A DNA stretch of 64,000 nucleotides, from NCBI GenBank assembly GCA_035222895.1, contig JAVYIG010001611.1, forward strand, positions 1-64,000. The letters run 5' to 3'. Of this stretch, positions 1-32,900 are shown piece after piece. A program made the translations under genes and the position numbers. The notes beneath the pieces are model-generated. The model was given only the letters and a program-made list of their open reading frames with translations. It ran no database searches and was not told where the DNA came from. Numbering within the stretch: the stretch's first letter is position 1; each line of letters starts with the position of its first letter. The DNA comes from Strongylocentrotus droebachiensis. Taxonomy: Eukaryota; Echinodermata; Echinoidea; Camarodonta; Strongylocentrotidae.

Positions 1-620
1 AAACATAATTGTCAAAGAAAGTTCTTGTATCCGTATTACAATTAAATGCAAATTAAACAAAATTATATTTTGCTACTGCACGTACGATAGAAGGTAGAAA
101 TACACAACTTAGATCCCCAAATGTAGAATGTACAATTTAGGAATAATTTTTGCGAATGCACAATCCTATTTGAGATTATAACAACAAGAAGTTATCTTTT
201 ATTTAGGGCAGATGATTCTGAATCAAGACTTTCTCATTCTCTAGAAGATATTGAAAAAAGATTGTTCCACTCTGTACCCTCATCGTAATGATTAACTGTA
301 TATATCTCTCTTGAAAAAATGATGTTATTCTGGTCGGTACAAAAAATGTAACATCTACTACAAATTTGAGCTACAGAAGGGTTTATGTACATGATTGTAA
401 GGTAAGGTAGCTATTTGAAAGGCCATGGTAGATAAAGCCTTTCTACTCAGACATCACAGAATGACTACCGTAGCCACTAGATGCGGTGTTTTGTTCTGTT
501 ATGTAGCCGCGGTTTTACACGCCACTACCTTTCGCTACAGCTACCTCACAACTTTCACTACAATAACACAGTACACATTTAATGACTTAACGTGGTCAAG
601 TAAGAAAATTTGGTGACAGT
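1..620 (-). other. ADK 3' UTR and flank
   Basis: No gene seen. On the minus strand the ADK transcript continues here; TTTATT at 198-203 reads AATAAA on the minus strand and is a plausible polyadenylation signal about 420 bases past the stop. The 63-codon plus-strand ORF at 425-616 has no recognisable domain. Confidence 0.4.
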
Positions 621-21204
<20,584 letters not shown>

Positions 21205-21430
21205 GGCAAATATAGATCGAGTAAACACACCTCAAAAATAGACCTTTGGCTTCGAGCTTCGGCTTCGGAGTTTGGATAACGGCTTGGCGGAGCTGATGGG
21301 ATGGGCCTGGGCAGATCGTCGCTTAAATTACCGACGCGACGCGATCGACGAGGAGAATCCTGATACGCTTGGGTACTCGACCAGGTACTTCCGCAATGCT
21401 AACTCTGCAGACCACGTGGGGAGAGCTTAG
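21205..21430 (-). promoter_or_regulatory. Probable ADK promoter
   Basis: Directly upstream of the ADK ATG this segment is richer in G, C and CpG than its surroundings (for example 21330-21357). It holds a perfect E-box CACGTG at 21413-21418 and an ETS-like ACTTCCG near 21387. No TATA box is obvious. Inferred from position and composition only. Confidence 0.45.
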
Positions 21431-21740
21431 CGCCATATGTTGTGAATCTCAATTTTGCTGTACAATGGTACATCGCAATGACCATAGCGTGGTATTCTAG
21501 ATTGAGACTCGCTGGGGCTTTGGTTTGTTATTACCAAGGAGTTAGGATTTGTGTTTACCTGCAAGGTAGTTTGGTGTTGGTGACAGTGGTGTTTGTGCGT
21601 GTGTATGTGGGAGGGGATAACATGCAATTTGTAGGCCTACTGTTTTTGTGCCAATTCTCTCTTTGATTCTCACTTCTATCCTACTTTGGAAATCTTTCTT
21701 ATCTTCATACATATCAGCCTACAGCTAGAAGGCCTAGACC

Positions 21741-22186
21741 CCCGGTGGGGTCACTCAATGTGACTTCCGGACCGCATGACCGTTACAACAAATGCATATA
21801 ACCCCCTTTTGCGGTCAATTTCAAGGACATTTTGTGAAATTTAACCCCCTTTTTTACGTCAAAACAAGGACAAAATCGTACTTTGGAATACCCTTATTTT
21901 TAAGATTGTAAGGACACTTTCGCAAATTTACCCCTTTTTTACCATATTTCAAGGACAAGACTCGGCTCCGAGAATTTTTCTTCCTGGTTTTCTCTTTTCC
22001 CTTCCCGGTTTTCTCTTTTCCCTTTTCCTGACCCCTATTTATCAATTTCGAGGACACCTGTGCACCCCTATTTTCTTTATTTCGAGGAATATTTTGTCCG
22101 CGGACATTGCTTGAAATTGACCCCTTTTTCCGCGATTTTGGTAACGGTCATGCGGTCCGGAAGTCACATTGAGTGACCCCACCGGG
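21741..22186. mobile_element. 446-bp MITE with perfect 46-bp TIRs and 8-bp TSD
   Basis: The first 46 bases (from CCCGGTGGGGTCACTC) are exactly the reverse complement of the last 46. The element is flanked by identical CCTAGACC at 21733-21740 and 22187-22194. An 8-bp duplication is typical of hAT or P type elements. The interior is built of decayed repeats around CCCCTTTTTT and TTCAAGGACA. No coding capacity. Confidence 0.85.
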
Positions 22187-22259
22187 CCTAGACCCTATAT
22201 GCATACTATATGTCAAGTTTTTGTCAATCAAAGTCTATTTTTTTCTTTATGTGAACTAG

Positions 22260-22745
22260 CTGTTCCCCCCCCCCCCCCTTACGCTTTTTCAAGTAGGCCC
22301 ACCCCAAAAGTGCCCCTTTTTACATTGACAAATAATAATTTATTTGTAAAAGCGCCCCTTCCCTTTTCACCTCTGAAAGTGCCCCTTTTATAATAATAAT
22401 ATTAACAGTGCATATATATTAGCGCTTTACGCTGAAGTCTCTATATATAAGCGCTAATTTTTATTTTAAAAACATTAATAGGCCCCTTTTCCTTTGACAA
22501 GTTCCCATTTTCCTTTGCAATAAGTGCCCCCTTCACCACTGATAATTGCCCTTTTCAATTGTAAGAAGTGCCCCCTTCCCCCTTTAATAATTACCCCTTT
22601 TCATTTCTGATAAGTGCCCCATTTATTTTAACATGTGCCTCTTTTTCTTTTTAATAAGAGTCACTTTGCACCATGCAGTCATAAAAGCCCCCTTTCACCT
22701 CCGAAAAATGCCCCTATTAAAATATGATCGGTGCCCCTTTTCTTT
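22260..22745. repeat. Decayed CCCCTTTT array
   Basis: Some 15 irregular units of about 30 bases around AAGTGCCCCCTTTT, adjoining the 21741-22186 MITE, whose interior has similar CCCCTTTT segments. Confidence 0.6.
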
Positions 22746-22815
22746 CAACTAATGCACATTACAAAATATAGAGGGATGGAGAAAAAAAAAATCAAATGGC
22801 TACCGTTGTGAACTT

Positions 22816-22968
22816 GGGCCCCCGTTTCATAACACTTGTTATCAACAACAAGCTACAATAAATGTTATGAGCTTCTGAAATCTACTATTTGATTGGCTGA
22901 GAGCATTTTTTGTCAAAGAATCTTAGCATTTGTTATTGATAATAATTAAGCTTTATGAAACAGGGTCC
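22816..22968. mobile_element. MITE, GGCCCTGTTTCAT family
   Basis: Diverged, inverted copy (GATTGGCTGAGAGC interior) with both ends recognisable. Confidence 0.6.
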
Positions 22969-24820
22969 TGCTCGAGTCAGAACACTTGTGAGATTTATAA
23001 TTGCATCTCTTTAAAAAACATGTTTATAGGTTTTACTGTTTTTGTTTTGTTTTAATGTAAATTATGGTATATATGCCTGAAACATTCTTTCATAATTCTC
23101 TAAAATGTATGACCAAAAACAATGACAACTTTTGCCACCTCTTAACATACAAAGAACACCGTAACCAACAACACATTCAAGCAAAGTCATACAAAAGTAC
23201 AGGCACGCAATTGAAATTGTTTACAAGTCAGAAAATGTGTTTAATATACCTGCCCCTCATATATTACAGATGTAGAAAGGGTGATATGACAATGCACTGT
23301 ATATTATACAGCTCAAAAAGCATCTGCAAACAGTTGAATTTTTTAGACAGTAATAACTTTAAAAACTCTCTGTAATTTCCAATGATTACACATTCCAAAA
23401 TCTATACATTCTATAATATAATAATGACATACACTCACAAAAACAAACTACTCCATTATATATCAAAAATCGTAATTTACAAAGTTCAAACATGAGATTA
23501 GACATAGAATCTGTATGCTTAAATTATAAGCACATACAACAGCTAACATGACACAAGAACAAGCACGGGTAACTGCGCGAAAATGAAGGTCAATTAACCC
23601 ATATTATACTTTACCACTCCATGGATGGATCCAAGATTTAGTAAAATACAGAGAGGGGGGGGGGGGGGGGGGGGCACAATGCTGACAAAATAACACATAT
23701 ACATAGGGGGAGGGGGGTATTGTTTGTGCACTTAGGTATGCAGATTGTGTTTCAAAGGGGGAGGGAAGGAGGATTGATAAGCTGTGCTCTCTAAATCTGC
23801 ATCCACATTGACCCGATTCACAATTGTATTTCATTAAAATAAATAATGAATTGGTCTTTTTTATAATGGTTGGATGATAAATCCTAATGAGCACATGTTA
23901 GAAACATTAGGTAACCGCTCTTCATATCTTAGATAATAATGAGCATATAATTCTATCCCATTATCCGATAATACATACCATAATACCTCTAGAATAATTT
24001 GCTTTGATAATTGTTTAAATAATACATGTAGCATAGGTCTACGCAATAATTTTGAATGCAGCATCAGTACACTAAAAACTTATCTTCAAGTTGTATATAT
24101 CGAAGATCATTGGGTTACTAATTTTATTATGTAATTTACTGTACACTATATATCTGAATAATTTGAATTAAAACTTAATAAATGTTTCATTGAGAATTCA
24201 CAGTAGACTTCTTTACTCCAATAGTTTAGTCAGGATTAAGAGGTATCCAATTAAACCAAAGGTTCCTACTATCGGTTTCCATGTACATCTTAAAGGGAAA
24301 TATAACACCTACCGTATGCTCTTAATATAGCTTTGGACATGTTTAACACACCCCTCTAAGAAGAGAGAGAGAGAGATAAACATAATCCCTCTCAGTGTAA
24401 AATACACAGAGCTGTTTGTGATGGTCGTTTCATATCAGGAAAAAAAAAATTATCAAATTTTTACATTGGCAACACAATGTAGAGTTCATGATCATTCCAG
24501 TACAAATTTCCAAATTCTTTTACTTCTCTGGCAGTTCTACATGTACATGTAGCTATCATACTTTCCTTATAATGTATTGTACGTGTCATTTTATGAGTAA
24601 ACTGCACTGGCGTTGTCTCTTTGAAGATGAAACTAGGGCGATTCATTTTAGCCCTTAAAAAAATCCCAGTGCTTTACTGGTTGTAAGGCTGTATATCAGA
24701 AGAATAAAACACAAAACAGCTGTTGTTTATTACATAAGAGAGTTACAGTGAGTATTTACTTTTATTACAGGTCCCAGAATCACAGCATAATTCATGGTAG
24801 GCCTACAAATATCATTTTCG

Positions 24821-24925
24821 AAAATATTGCTAGTGATATTCGTTTGTCTCGCAATGTATGGTCAACAAGGGATCTAAAAGATCACGGCGTTTCGTGCGCC
24901 GCTGCAACACTTCGTCAGGTGATAA
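24821..24925. mobile_element. Half copy of the 8.0-kb palindromic MITE
   Basis: Left arm plus the start of the spacer (ACACTTCGTCAGGT) of the 8005-8234 element, almost identical, without the right arm. Confidence 0.75.
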
Positions 24926-25681
24926 AATATCATTTTCATTACATAATTTTATGACTTGGAGTATTTGATTATTTCAAAGAAAATCAAGAATTATAAACAG
25001 TACACAAGCTAGCAATGAAACTGGAGCTATTTATATCAACACAATACAACTCTTGTTCTTATTTCATTATGACCTGATCAATTCTACAAAATGCAATACA
25101 CGTACAAGATATAGAAATGCAAAATAATTGCCCCAGCACGATACACATACACGATACACATTCACAGACGATTCACAGAATAAAGTTAAATTCTCATAAC
25201 TATTTACATCTTTTAAATCTACATTTATGTACATAGGATTACATATCAGAGACGCCAAACACACTGTTGTTTGTTCAACATAAACAGTGAGATTTAGATT
25301 TAGTAAAAGGGAAAGGCATTTGCAATATTAACAGTTAAATACATGACACTCAAGTGAGTAAAGAGAATGTACAATATTGCTATGATGAACAAAAGCTATG
25401 CAAATAGTTTGACAAAGCTACTGAAAAACCAGAAACTTCCGCTAAATGTTCAATAATTACATCTGTATTTGCTGAAGGACGCTTCTGCAAATTGAGAAAA
25501 AAAAATCTCTTGTGGTTCAGCTATTTTGTGGCATGAAAAATGTTGAGAATCTAAACTACTCGCAAAGGTTTTGTGAATTCAAGTTTCTGGTCTTGTAGTA
25601 TTAGATAAACCATGGACCCTACTACAACGGTCATGTATAAACTAATCTCTGCATGGCATACACAAACACATAGGGGGGGGG

Positions 25682-26034
25682 GGGTATTCTCGAAAGCAGA
25701 CTAAATTTAGTCCATAATTTAATCCTCTGACTAAATATGGAATGCCAAGTGTCCATATGAATATATTTGTGAATAATTTGCTTTGTCGCTAAATTACCAT
25801 GACAACATAATTATTTCATAGGAGGGTAAAATCTGACTGACGTGAGCGCTATGCAAGAACCCATTATTAATATTATTATTATATTTTTGTGATTAACTAT
25901 GTCATTACAAAATATTTCTTTAATGAAAACATATTAAATTATTAAAAAACATATTCATATGGACACTTGGCATTCGATACTGAGTCGGAGGATTAAACCA
26001 TGGACTTAATTTAGTCCGCTTCAAGAATACCACC
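25682..26034. mobile_element. MITE with about 80-bp imperfect TIRs
   Basis: GGGTATTCTCGAAAGCAGAC ... and the matching end at 26034 (TTCAAGAATACCACCC); both arms contain CAAGTGTCCATATGAATAT or its complement. Confidence 0.7.
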
Positions 26035-27170
26035 CATAGTGCTGAAGTAAGATAGTAGTGCTTAAAAAATGTTTCTTGAAACAAATTGAATGTCTGTTAT
26101 ACTCTCAGTCTCTTTGATTTCAAATATTCACAATGTCGTCAGTTTACTTTTGCAAAATATTTGATCAATCACCATTTTCAATTTATTATGCCAAGGTGCA
26201 CTATAATACATGTATTCTTAGAATCATAGTGGGAGGTTTTATTTCATTATTGCTCAGGTTTGTTTGGTATCTTGTGCCAATAAAACGTGTGACGAATACT
26301 GTACATGTAAATACTGCACAAAGTTTGAATGAGGTGAAGAATTTGTTGCAAAATATGTTAGACATATACATTTGCAGCTGATGATTTTGTTGTTTGACAA
26401 AGACAAATAAATCTGAAAGGATATAAAAAGCATCTGACTTGAATTTTCAAAAAGTGGGTAAACAATGAGAGAAAAAAAACCTGAAGACAAGTCAAAATCC
26501 AAACTATACACCAAACCCATTGAAGGAGATTCAATATATTTAAGTAATGTTAATTACATTAGTATTATTGATTTTTCTTGAAGTAATCTTGATTTGTGTA
26601 CAGCGCTTTGAAACTTTTATGTCACAAGCGCTATATAAATTGTTTGTATTATTATTATTATTATATATAAAAAATATTACAAAGTGAACATTATTCAAAA
26701 TGTCGTCAATAAAGTTTCACAACCATTCGTTTGTTTTACCCTTTTTAACCTTCTCTCCATGACCAAACAATACACATCAACAGAGTACCACTGCAAGCCA
26801 AGTCTCATTTACATTTTTGTCTGTGATCAACCAATCTCGCCACCACTTTGTCAAAACATCTTGATTACCGTTGAAGAGGTTATCTCTTTTATGATGCTAA
26901 GGTACACCTGAAGAAGTAATTTATCAGTGATTTAAGTATGGGATGGGATGATTGCCCAAATAGTTTACATGTCATAAGGATGTCTTACTTTACAGACAAA
27001 CTGTTTTGCTTTCCATTGGTAAGCTGGGATGTAACAATTGTAAATCATTTAGGCTTGGTATATGTTTATTTGGATGAATCCAGTCTTAGCACCATATGAC
27101 AGCTCCAGCGTAGCATAAATATGCACTTGATATTACTTAACTAGAAAAGCCTTACATGTACATATCAATA

Positions 27171-27492
27171 GGCCTGTTTTCATCAGCTCGTGTTTGCCCC
27201 GAAACCCGCTATTTTAACTATCCCGATCGCAAATTAACCAGTTAATTTGAGTCTTCATCAGCCCGCAGTTGCAATTAGCGGGATATTTGGTCAAGAAAAT
27301 ATCCAGAGAAATCTTGGTCTTGTTTCCAAAATATCCCAGTATTTGGGAAATAGCAGGCTACTTTGCGCACGTCCAAGCTAGTTTGTGATGAGCGTATGGG
27401 TCTGGTGAAAACGCAATTTCGAGTTTCGGAATAATATCCCAAGTCTGAAAATATCGAAAAATTTGCCAAACTCGAGCTGATGAGGACAGGCC
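27171..27492. mobile_element. MITE, GGCCTGTTTTCATCAGC family
   Basis: Inverted ends GGCCTGTTTTCATCAGCT / AGCTGATGAGGACAGGCC. Related copy at 18455-18829. Confidence 0.65.
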
Positions 27493-27731
27493 TAATGACT
27501 TGACACATAATGTGATGTGTGCTTGCCACCGATTGATAACTAAATTTGAGAGGGGTTAGATAAATCATCTACTCATTTGGACATGAACATGTGGGTATAT
27601 CAACATGTTTAGAATATCAGATACACGTTTTCTAACATCGTAATCAAAATAGAAGATTGGAGGAGGGAAGGCAGTGTCTTATATCTACATGAAATATATA
27701 TCATTTATTTCCAAGGGATGCTACTAATACC

Positions 27732-27906
27732 ACAGTCAAACCTGCTTTAGTGACCACCTGTATAGAAAGGCTACCTGTCTACTAAGACCACATTTTTTGT
27801 TTCCCTTGAAAATGGTTCTCATTGAAACATGTACTAAAGCAATCTGTACACAAAGACCACTTTTCTTGTCTCCCTTGGGTGGTCTTTATAGACAAGTTTC
27901 ACTGTA
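27732..27906. mobile_element. MITE, ACAGTCAAACCTG family
   Basis: Inverted ends ACAGTCAAACCTGCTTTAG and GACAAGTTTCACTGTAA; about 175 bp. Confidence 0.65.
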
Positions 27907-28007
27907 ATACTTTCATGACTGGCTTTAAATGGTTGTTGGCCAATCTTTGATCACCCACCTTACTTGCGGCACATACAGTTTGGCAGTCTGGAGCAGATGT
28001 GATGGCT

Positions 28008-28215
28008 CAGTGGTACAGCATTTGTCTTGAACCTGGGCCCTGTTTCACAAAACTTGTTATCTATAACAAATGCCAAATTTCTATGACAAACTTGCTCTCA
28101 GCCAATCGAATGCCACGATTTAGTAGCTTATAACAGTTACTCTAACTTGACATTGATAACAAGTTTTATGAAACAGGGCCCTGGATTTGAAACCAATCGG
28201 ATGCACCATAACACC
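28008..28215 (+). mobile_element. tRNA-like SINE head split by a MITE
   Basis: GATGGCTCAGTGGTACAGC before the MITE at 28035-28181 and GGATTTGAAACC after it. Confidence 0.5.
28035..28181. mobile_element. MITE, GGCCCTGTTTCAT family, intact ends
   Basis: GGGCCCTGTTTCACAAAAC ... GTTTTATGAAACAGGGCCC, about 23-bp TIRs. Inserted between the A-box and B-box of a tRNA-like sequence. Confidence 0.75.
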
Positions 28216-28483
28216 TCATTATCAAATCCCTCCGAGAGAGGACTTAAAGCCATCACCTACTTACCAGCATACACATGCTTTCTTAGCTGTCAGGTAAATT
28301 AAACCATCAAACCAAAAGTCTTAATGTTTTAAGTGGATCAGCTACATTGAAAATTCTTTTACCACTAGTTTTAGGGCGTATAATAGGGGTACTTGCTCCC
28401 TCTTTGCACATATAATTACAAAACTTTGTTCCAAGCCAGATGCTTTTGCTTCCAAGGGGTGCATTTCTCTCCCCTTGCCACTC

Positions 28484-28509
28484 TCAACCAAGGTGTTTCA
28501 AGTGGGAAC
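28484..28509 (-). CDS. LIN54: Candidate last LIN54 coding exon (tentative)
   Basis: A strong acceptor (GCTTTTTTCAG) on the minus strand is followed in the required phase by eight codons (G-SHLKHLG) and TGA, giving a 707-residue protein. The residues do not resemble the vertebrate ending, so this rests on splice signal, phase and position only. Confidence 0.25.
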
Positions 28510-29735
28510 CTGAAAAAAGCAGCCAAGCATATACCAAAGTAATTACATCTACGTGTAAGTCCTACAGAAATACAAGCTCTATCAAAAATAGATGATTATG
28601 ATGATTATTATGATACAAGCCTGGTTGTTATGATGCACTCTGTACTGAGGACAGCTGGTGGGGTATCTGCTGATGACGGAGACGGAGTACCTATCTAAGA
28701 CGCTATATAATCCATCTGCACTTGGAGCACATTATTCAGGATTCACACCTGTAATGCAGAACAACAAAAAAGGAGGGATAAATACATCTAAAGATTTGAT
28801 AAAGTCCATGCACAGCTCATCCCATCATACTGCGTATCACTTTCCTCTAAATATATACAACAAGAATCAAGAAAATCATTATCTTGACCTTTTCAATATT
28901 TTTACTATAATTGGCAACAAAAGGGTCTGAGGCTTTCCATAATAATATGAATAGTAGTAGCAGCTCAACAATAAAAACCTCAAAAACAACAATAATAATG
29001 ATAACAGGACTAATAATAATAATAATGAAAATAATAATAATAATAATAATAGTTGCAATCTTTATAGAGCCTTTCCCCACTGGCAACAAAGCATTTTATG
29101 ATAGCATCTATGGGTCAGCATTAAGAGTTACCAAGCAGTGACAGTGTGAGTTCAATAAAAGCAGATATAGTTTCAGAATAGATACGTCTTCAAACACAAT
29201 TTAAATTGTTCTACTATTGGTGATGATTTCAGTTGAGGATCGAGTCTGTTCCAAAGTTTGGGATCAGCAGAGGGAACAAGTTGATCTACATATCCCTGCA
29301 TATTTGTTCTCTTCTCAATATCTCGTCAAGTTCTCGTGCAGGTTTTACATTTCTTTCTTACATTTCAACAAAGTTAATAGTTAAAAACAAAGAGGTGTTG
29401 GAGAGACAGAGCTTTTATAGCTGCTGCAACCCAGTTATGGGACTCCCTTCCCCATTCAATCAAAATGTCAGCCAATCAAAATTTGTTCCAAAAAAACTTG
29501 TAAACCTATCTTATGTATGAATTCCTTAGTTAAGATGTAGTGTATTTCACAATCTGATGTAATTAACGTGTTTAATTATATTTAATTATGTTTAATTATA
29601 TTCGTTCTCTGTAACTTCTCATGTACTTTCATATGTTTAATGTATTTACCTTGTTAGGCGCCTTGAGCATCCCTTGGGGTGAATATGTGCGCATTATAAA
29701 TTTCATTATTATTAATATTACTATTACAATCATAC

Positions 29736-29911
29736 CTTTTGCTTTGCTGGCAGAATGGATCACTTGAAGAATGCAACGTCCAAACTCTTCCAGGATCAGA
29801 GACTCTGCAAGGTCGGAGCTATGGCTACTTCTCTCGCTCTCATCAGCCTGGGCCATCAGACATTGAAGGGTTGCCTCGGCAACCTCTTTGGTGATGAAGG
29901 AGAATGGTAAC
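29736..29911 (-). CDS. LIN54: LIN54 coding exon 9
   Basis: [20 protein letters not shown] through [21 protein letters not shown]; equals the human LIN54 C-terminal helix. Donor GTATGA after AAAAG in phase 1; human has only a few more residues after this point. Reading through the donor would add about 34 unconserved residues before a stop. Confidence 0.95.
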
Positions 29912-32900
29912 CTGATGAGAAATTACAGAAAAAATAATTAATTACTTTTCATAGAAGCTCTTCCTAACTTTTCTACGTTTTAAAAGACATTTCCTTCACA
30001 CATATTTGTATACATATACACATTGGCCCAAATTCACAAAGGATGTTTGTAGACAAACCTAGGTTTACGTGCGTCATGATGGGTTTTGACGCGTTTCAGA
30101 CCGAGGTTTGTCTAAAATGCATCGAAACGTGTCATATGATGCACATAAACCTAGGTTTGTTGACAAACCTCCTTTGTGAATTCGGGCCACAGTGTTAGCC
30201 AGTCAAACTCTCATTTTTTTTCCTGAGCTCCCTTTTTAATCTTTCGAGAGCTTAATCACTCTCACTTACGTTTTTCAATTTTCATCATTATTATTCAAAA
30301 ATTTATGGTTTGGTATAGCAAAATAAAGCCAGATGGGAAAAGAGACACAGCCAACTTTCTGTAAAACCAAACACTTTTGTGTGAATGAAATGTTTGTGAA
30401 TTTTGACAGTTTCACTTTGCGAAATAAAAGAATCACAGCTGACGCAACACAAACTTTTGACAATTCGCCAAAGCTTCTTGCCAAGAAAATTGCTGTCATT
30501 TACAATTCACATAAGTTTCATGTCATGAATGATTGGTTTTACACTATCATCAAGTGACTTAAAGTAGTCACCCAAAGAATCAAAAGTGTTTTGAATTGAT
30601 ACAAAAATCATATCGTTGCGAAGGGGAAGCCTTACTGATCAAATACAACAACCCCCCTCTTCAAAATATGTTTAGGGCCTGCAGTAATCATCTGTCAAGA
30701 ATGTTCATTTTGAGATCCATATTTTCTGCCTTCAGCGGTCCTCCGTAGAGTGTCAAGATTTGTGACGTCACATGTGAGAAATAGCTAGCCGCAAAATTAC
30801 ATTTTAAGCCTTTCCATGATATCTATAAGATCTTTTGGTAAATTTTTCATGTTTTTCAAGAGAAAATCTTTCCATCCATATATAATTTGTCCATAATTAT
30901 CAGTTGTCATAAATTTTCTTCGGGTGACTACTTTAATAATCTGCAACAAATTTTTAACAACATCAAATAATCAAGAGAACATAAACCCCCAATCTTGCAG
31001 AATCCCTCACCTTTCTCCTGTATCACTAAACTCTCTGGTCTTGGTTGGGTAGTCTTGGAGCTGCGAGGAGAGCTTGGTCCTAGCGGCCGTCTGCTGCTGG
31101 ACCCGGACCTCCGCCGCATCGGCGAGGTGCATCAAGGTCTTGCGCTCCGGACTCTCCTCAAAGTTCTTGCAGCCGACACACTTGCAGAAATTGGAGCAAA
31201 GGATCTTGGCCTGGGAGTGGAAGAAGAGGGGCAACAATATGAAGTAAAGGCATCGTTTAACAATGTTAAATCTGAGATTTGATTTGATTTGATTTGATTT
31301 GATTTATTTTCCACTCAAATATCCACAAATTAAATGACATATATAAACCACACAATAATACAATATAATAGAACAAATGAATCATACAAGTAACGAAATA
31401 CTGACAAGTATGTTCGTAATCAAATAAGTTTACAGAGTACATTTAAGTTTGAGAATAAGACAAAAATATTTTATATGGCTTGATGCATGGCCCTACGTGT
31501 TATCAGCGTCTTTGATATGGTGTAATATTGAAGCCCCAAACAAATTGCACTTCAATATGATCTTGAAGTGCCTCAAATAAGTAACAAATCTTTGAGTGAC
31601 CAGTTTTACAATAGTCATTTTTCCAGTCATGAATATCTTGATAATCACACAGGCGATCGGTTTTTAAAAGTCATGGGGTTTCTGACTGACCTAAAAGTTT
31701 ATAATTATCATTGCAGCATGAGCTAAATCCAGGATTTGGTTTCAGAATCTGAGACAAAGTTACCCAATCCCTTTAAAGGTAAAGACCAGTAATGGTCATG
31801 CGATTGCATTGTGAAAGAAACGTTGTGGAATCGATCAGAAAAGGTCGATCATCTAGCATCTAGCATCTGCAAGGTTCTGGAATCATCAAAATGATAAGAA
31901 ATTTGGCTCATTCTTCGTAAAGTTACAAGCACTATACACAGAAAGATGTATATGGGACTACCCTATCTCTCTCACCAGACCATGAGAGAAATAAATTTAC
32001 CAAATATATGAATCAGTAGGCGGTTTCCCGGCAAATTTGTTATCATCATGTATTAGTCAAAACATATTCTTTCACATGATTGGTAATGAGAGCTTCCATT
32101 TCATTTTTTGAAATTGGGGCGTTGCCAATACTGGTCTTTACCTTTAACACTTTGATCATAATGGTCCTATTTTAAGAATACTTAATTACTTTAATTGCTG
32201 TGTGGTTTTGTTTTTGAATGTGTTCACCTTGTGTGTTATAATTGTTACAACTTTAATGTGCAAGTGAAGTTGTTTTATATCTTGTCTGAATGTAATTCAA
32301 GCTAATGGCTGCCAGGTAAGGTTCAATATTTTAATATATTATACAATACGAATCTGAATAAAGTTTACAAAACTGAACAGACATTGGAATACATGGGCCT
32401 CAAAATTCTCAATCAGGAATCCCAATCATCTGCAAATTTTAATAAGGGAAAAAAACTAAATGGTTAACAACTCTCTGGGGCTACACAACTGTTAAACAAT
32501 ACATGCTTTATAAGCCTTTGATTAGATTCAAAGTTATTTCACTTTGCACAAACTGATTTCCAAATTCAAATATGTCCATCGCCAGGGTCCAACAGTAACA
32601 GGTGGTTGGGAAACATGGGCCTCCTTATTTCTTACTCCAGATCCTCTTAATTTCAAGTTTGAAAAGGGAGCTCAAGCATATAAACTTCCCCCGCCCCCCA
32701 CTCCAAGAAAAAAGTGCAAGCAGGATCCCCTGCTAAAAAAGTTAACGTGACCCCTACCATAGCTTAGAAGTTTAGAAAAGTCAGAACCTGTGCCCTTTCT
32801 CCAAATGGTCCAAATCATCCGGCAAATTCTATACTAAAATTGGATGCAAGAGGCTCGTAGACAAAAGGCAGCACAGATATATGTGCATGAAAAAAAAACA

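Larger units (their letters stand above)
21431..29735. other. Gene-poor interval between ADK and LIN54
   Basis: No conserved coding sequence found. It holds MITEs at 21741-22186, 22816-22968, 25682-26034, 27171-27492, 27732-27906 and 28035-28181, a solo half palindrome at 24821-24925, a decayed CCCCTTTT-type array (22260-22745), and AT-rich unique sequence at 23.0-25.6 kb. The LIN54 3' UTR probably takes up part of the right side. Confidence 0.55.

Noticed and set aside
23064..23375. 103-codon ORF between ADK and LIN54
   Set aside because: Low-complexity AT-rich composition and no recognisable motif; chance ORF or untranslated region.
28847..29141. Ile-rich and Ser/Asn-rich frames on both strands
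   Set aside because: Come from an (AAT)n repeat, no conserved residues.
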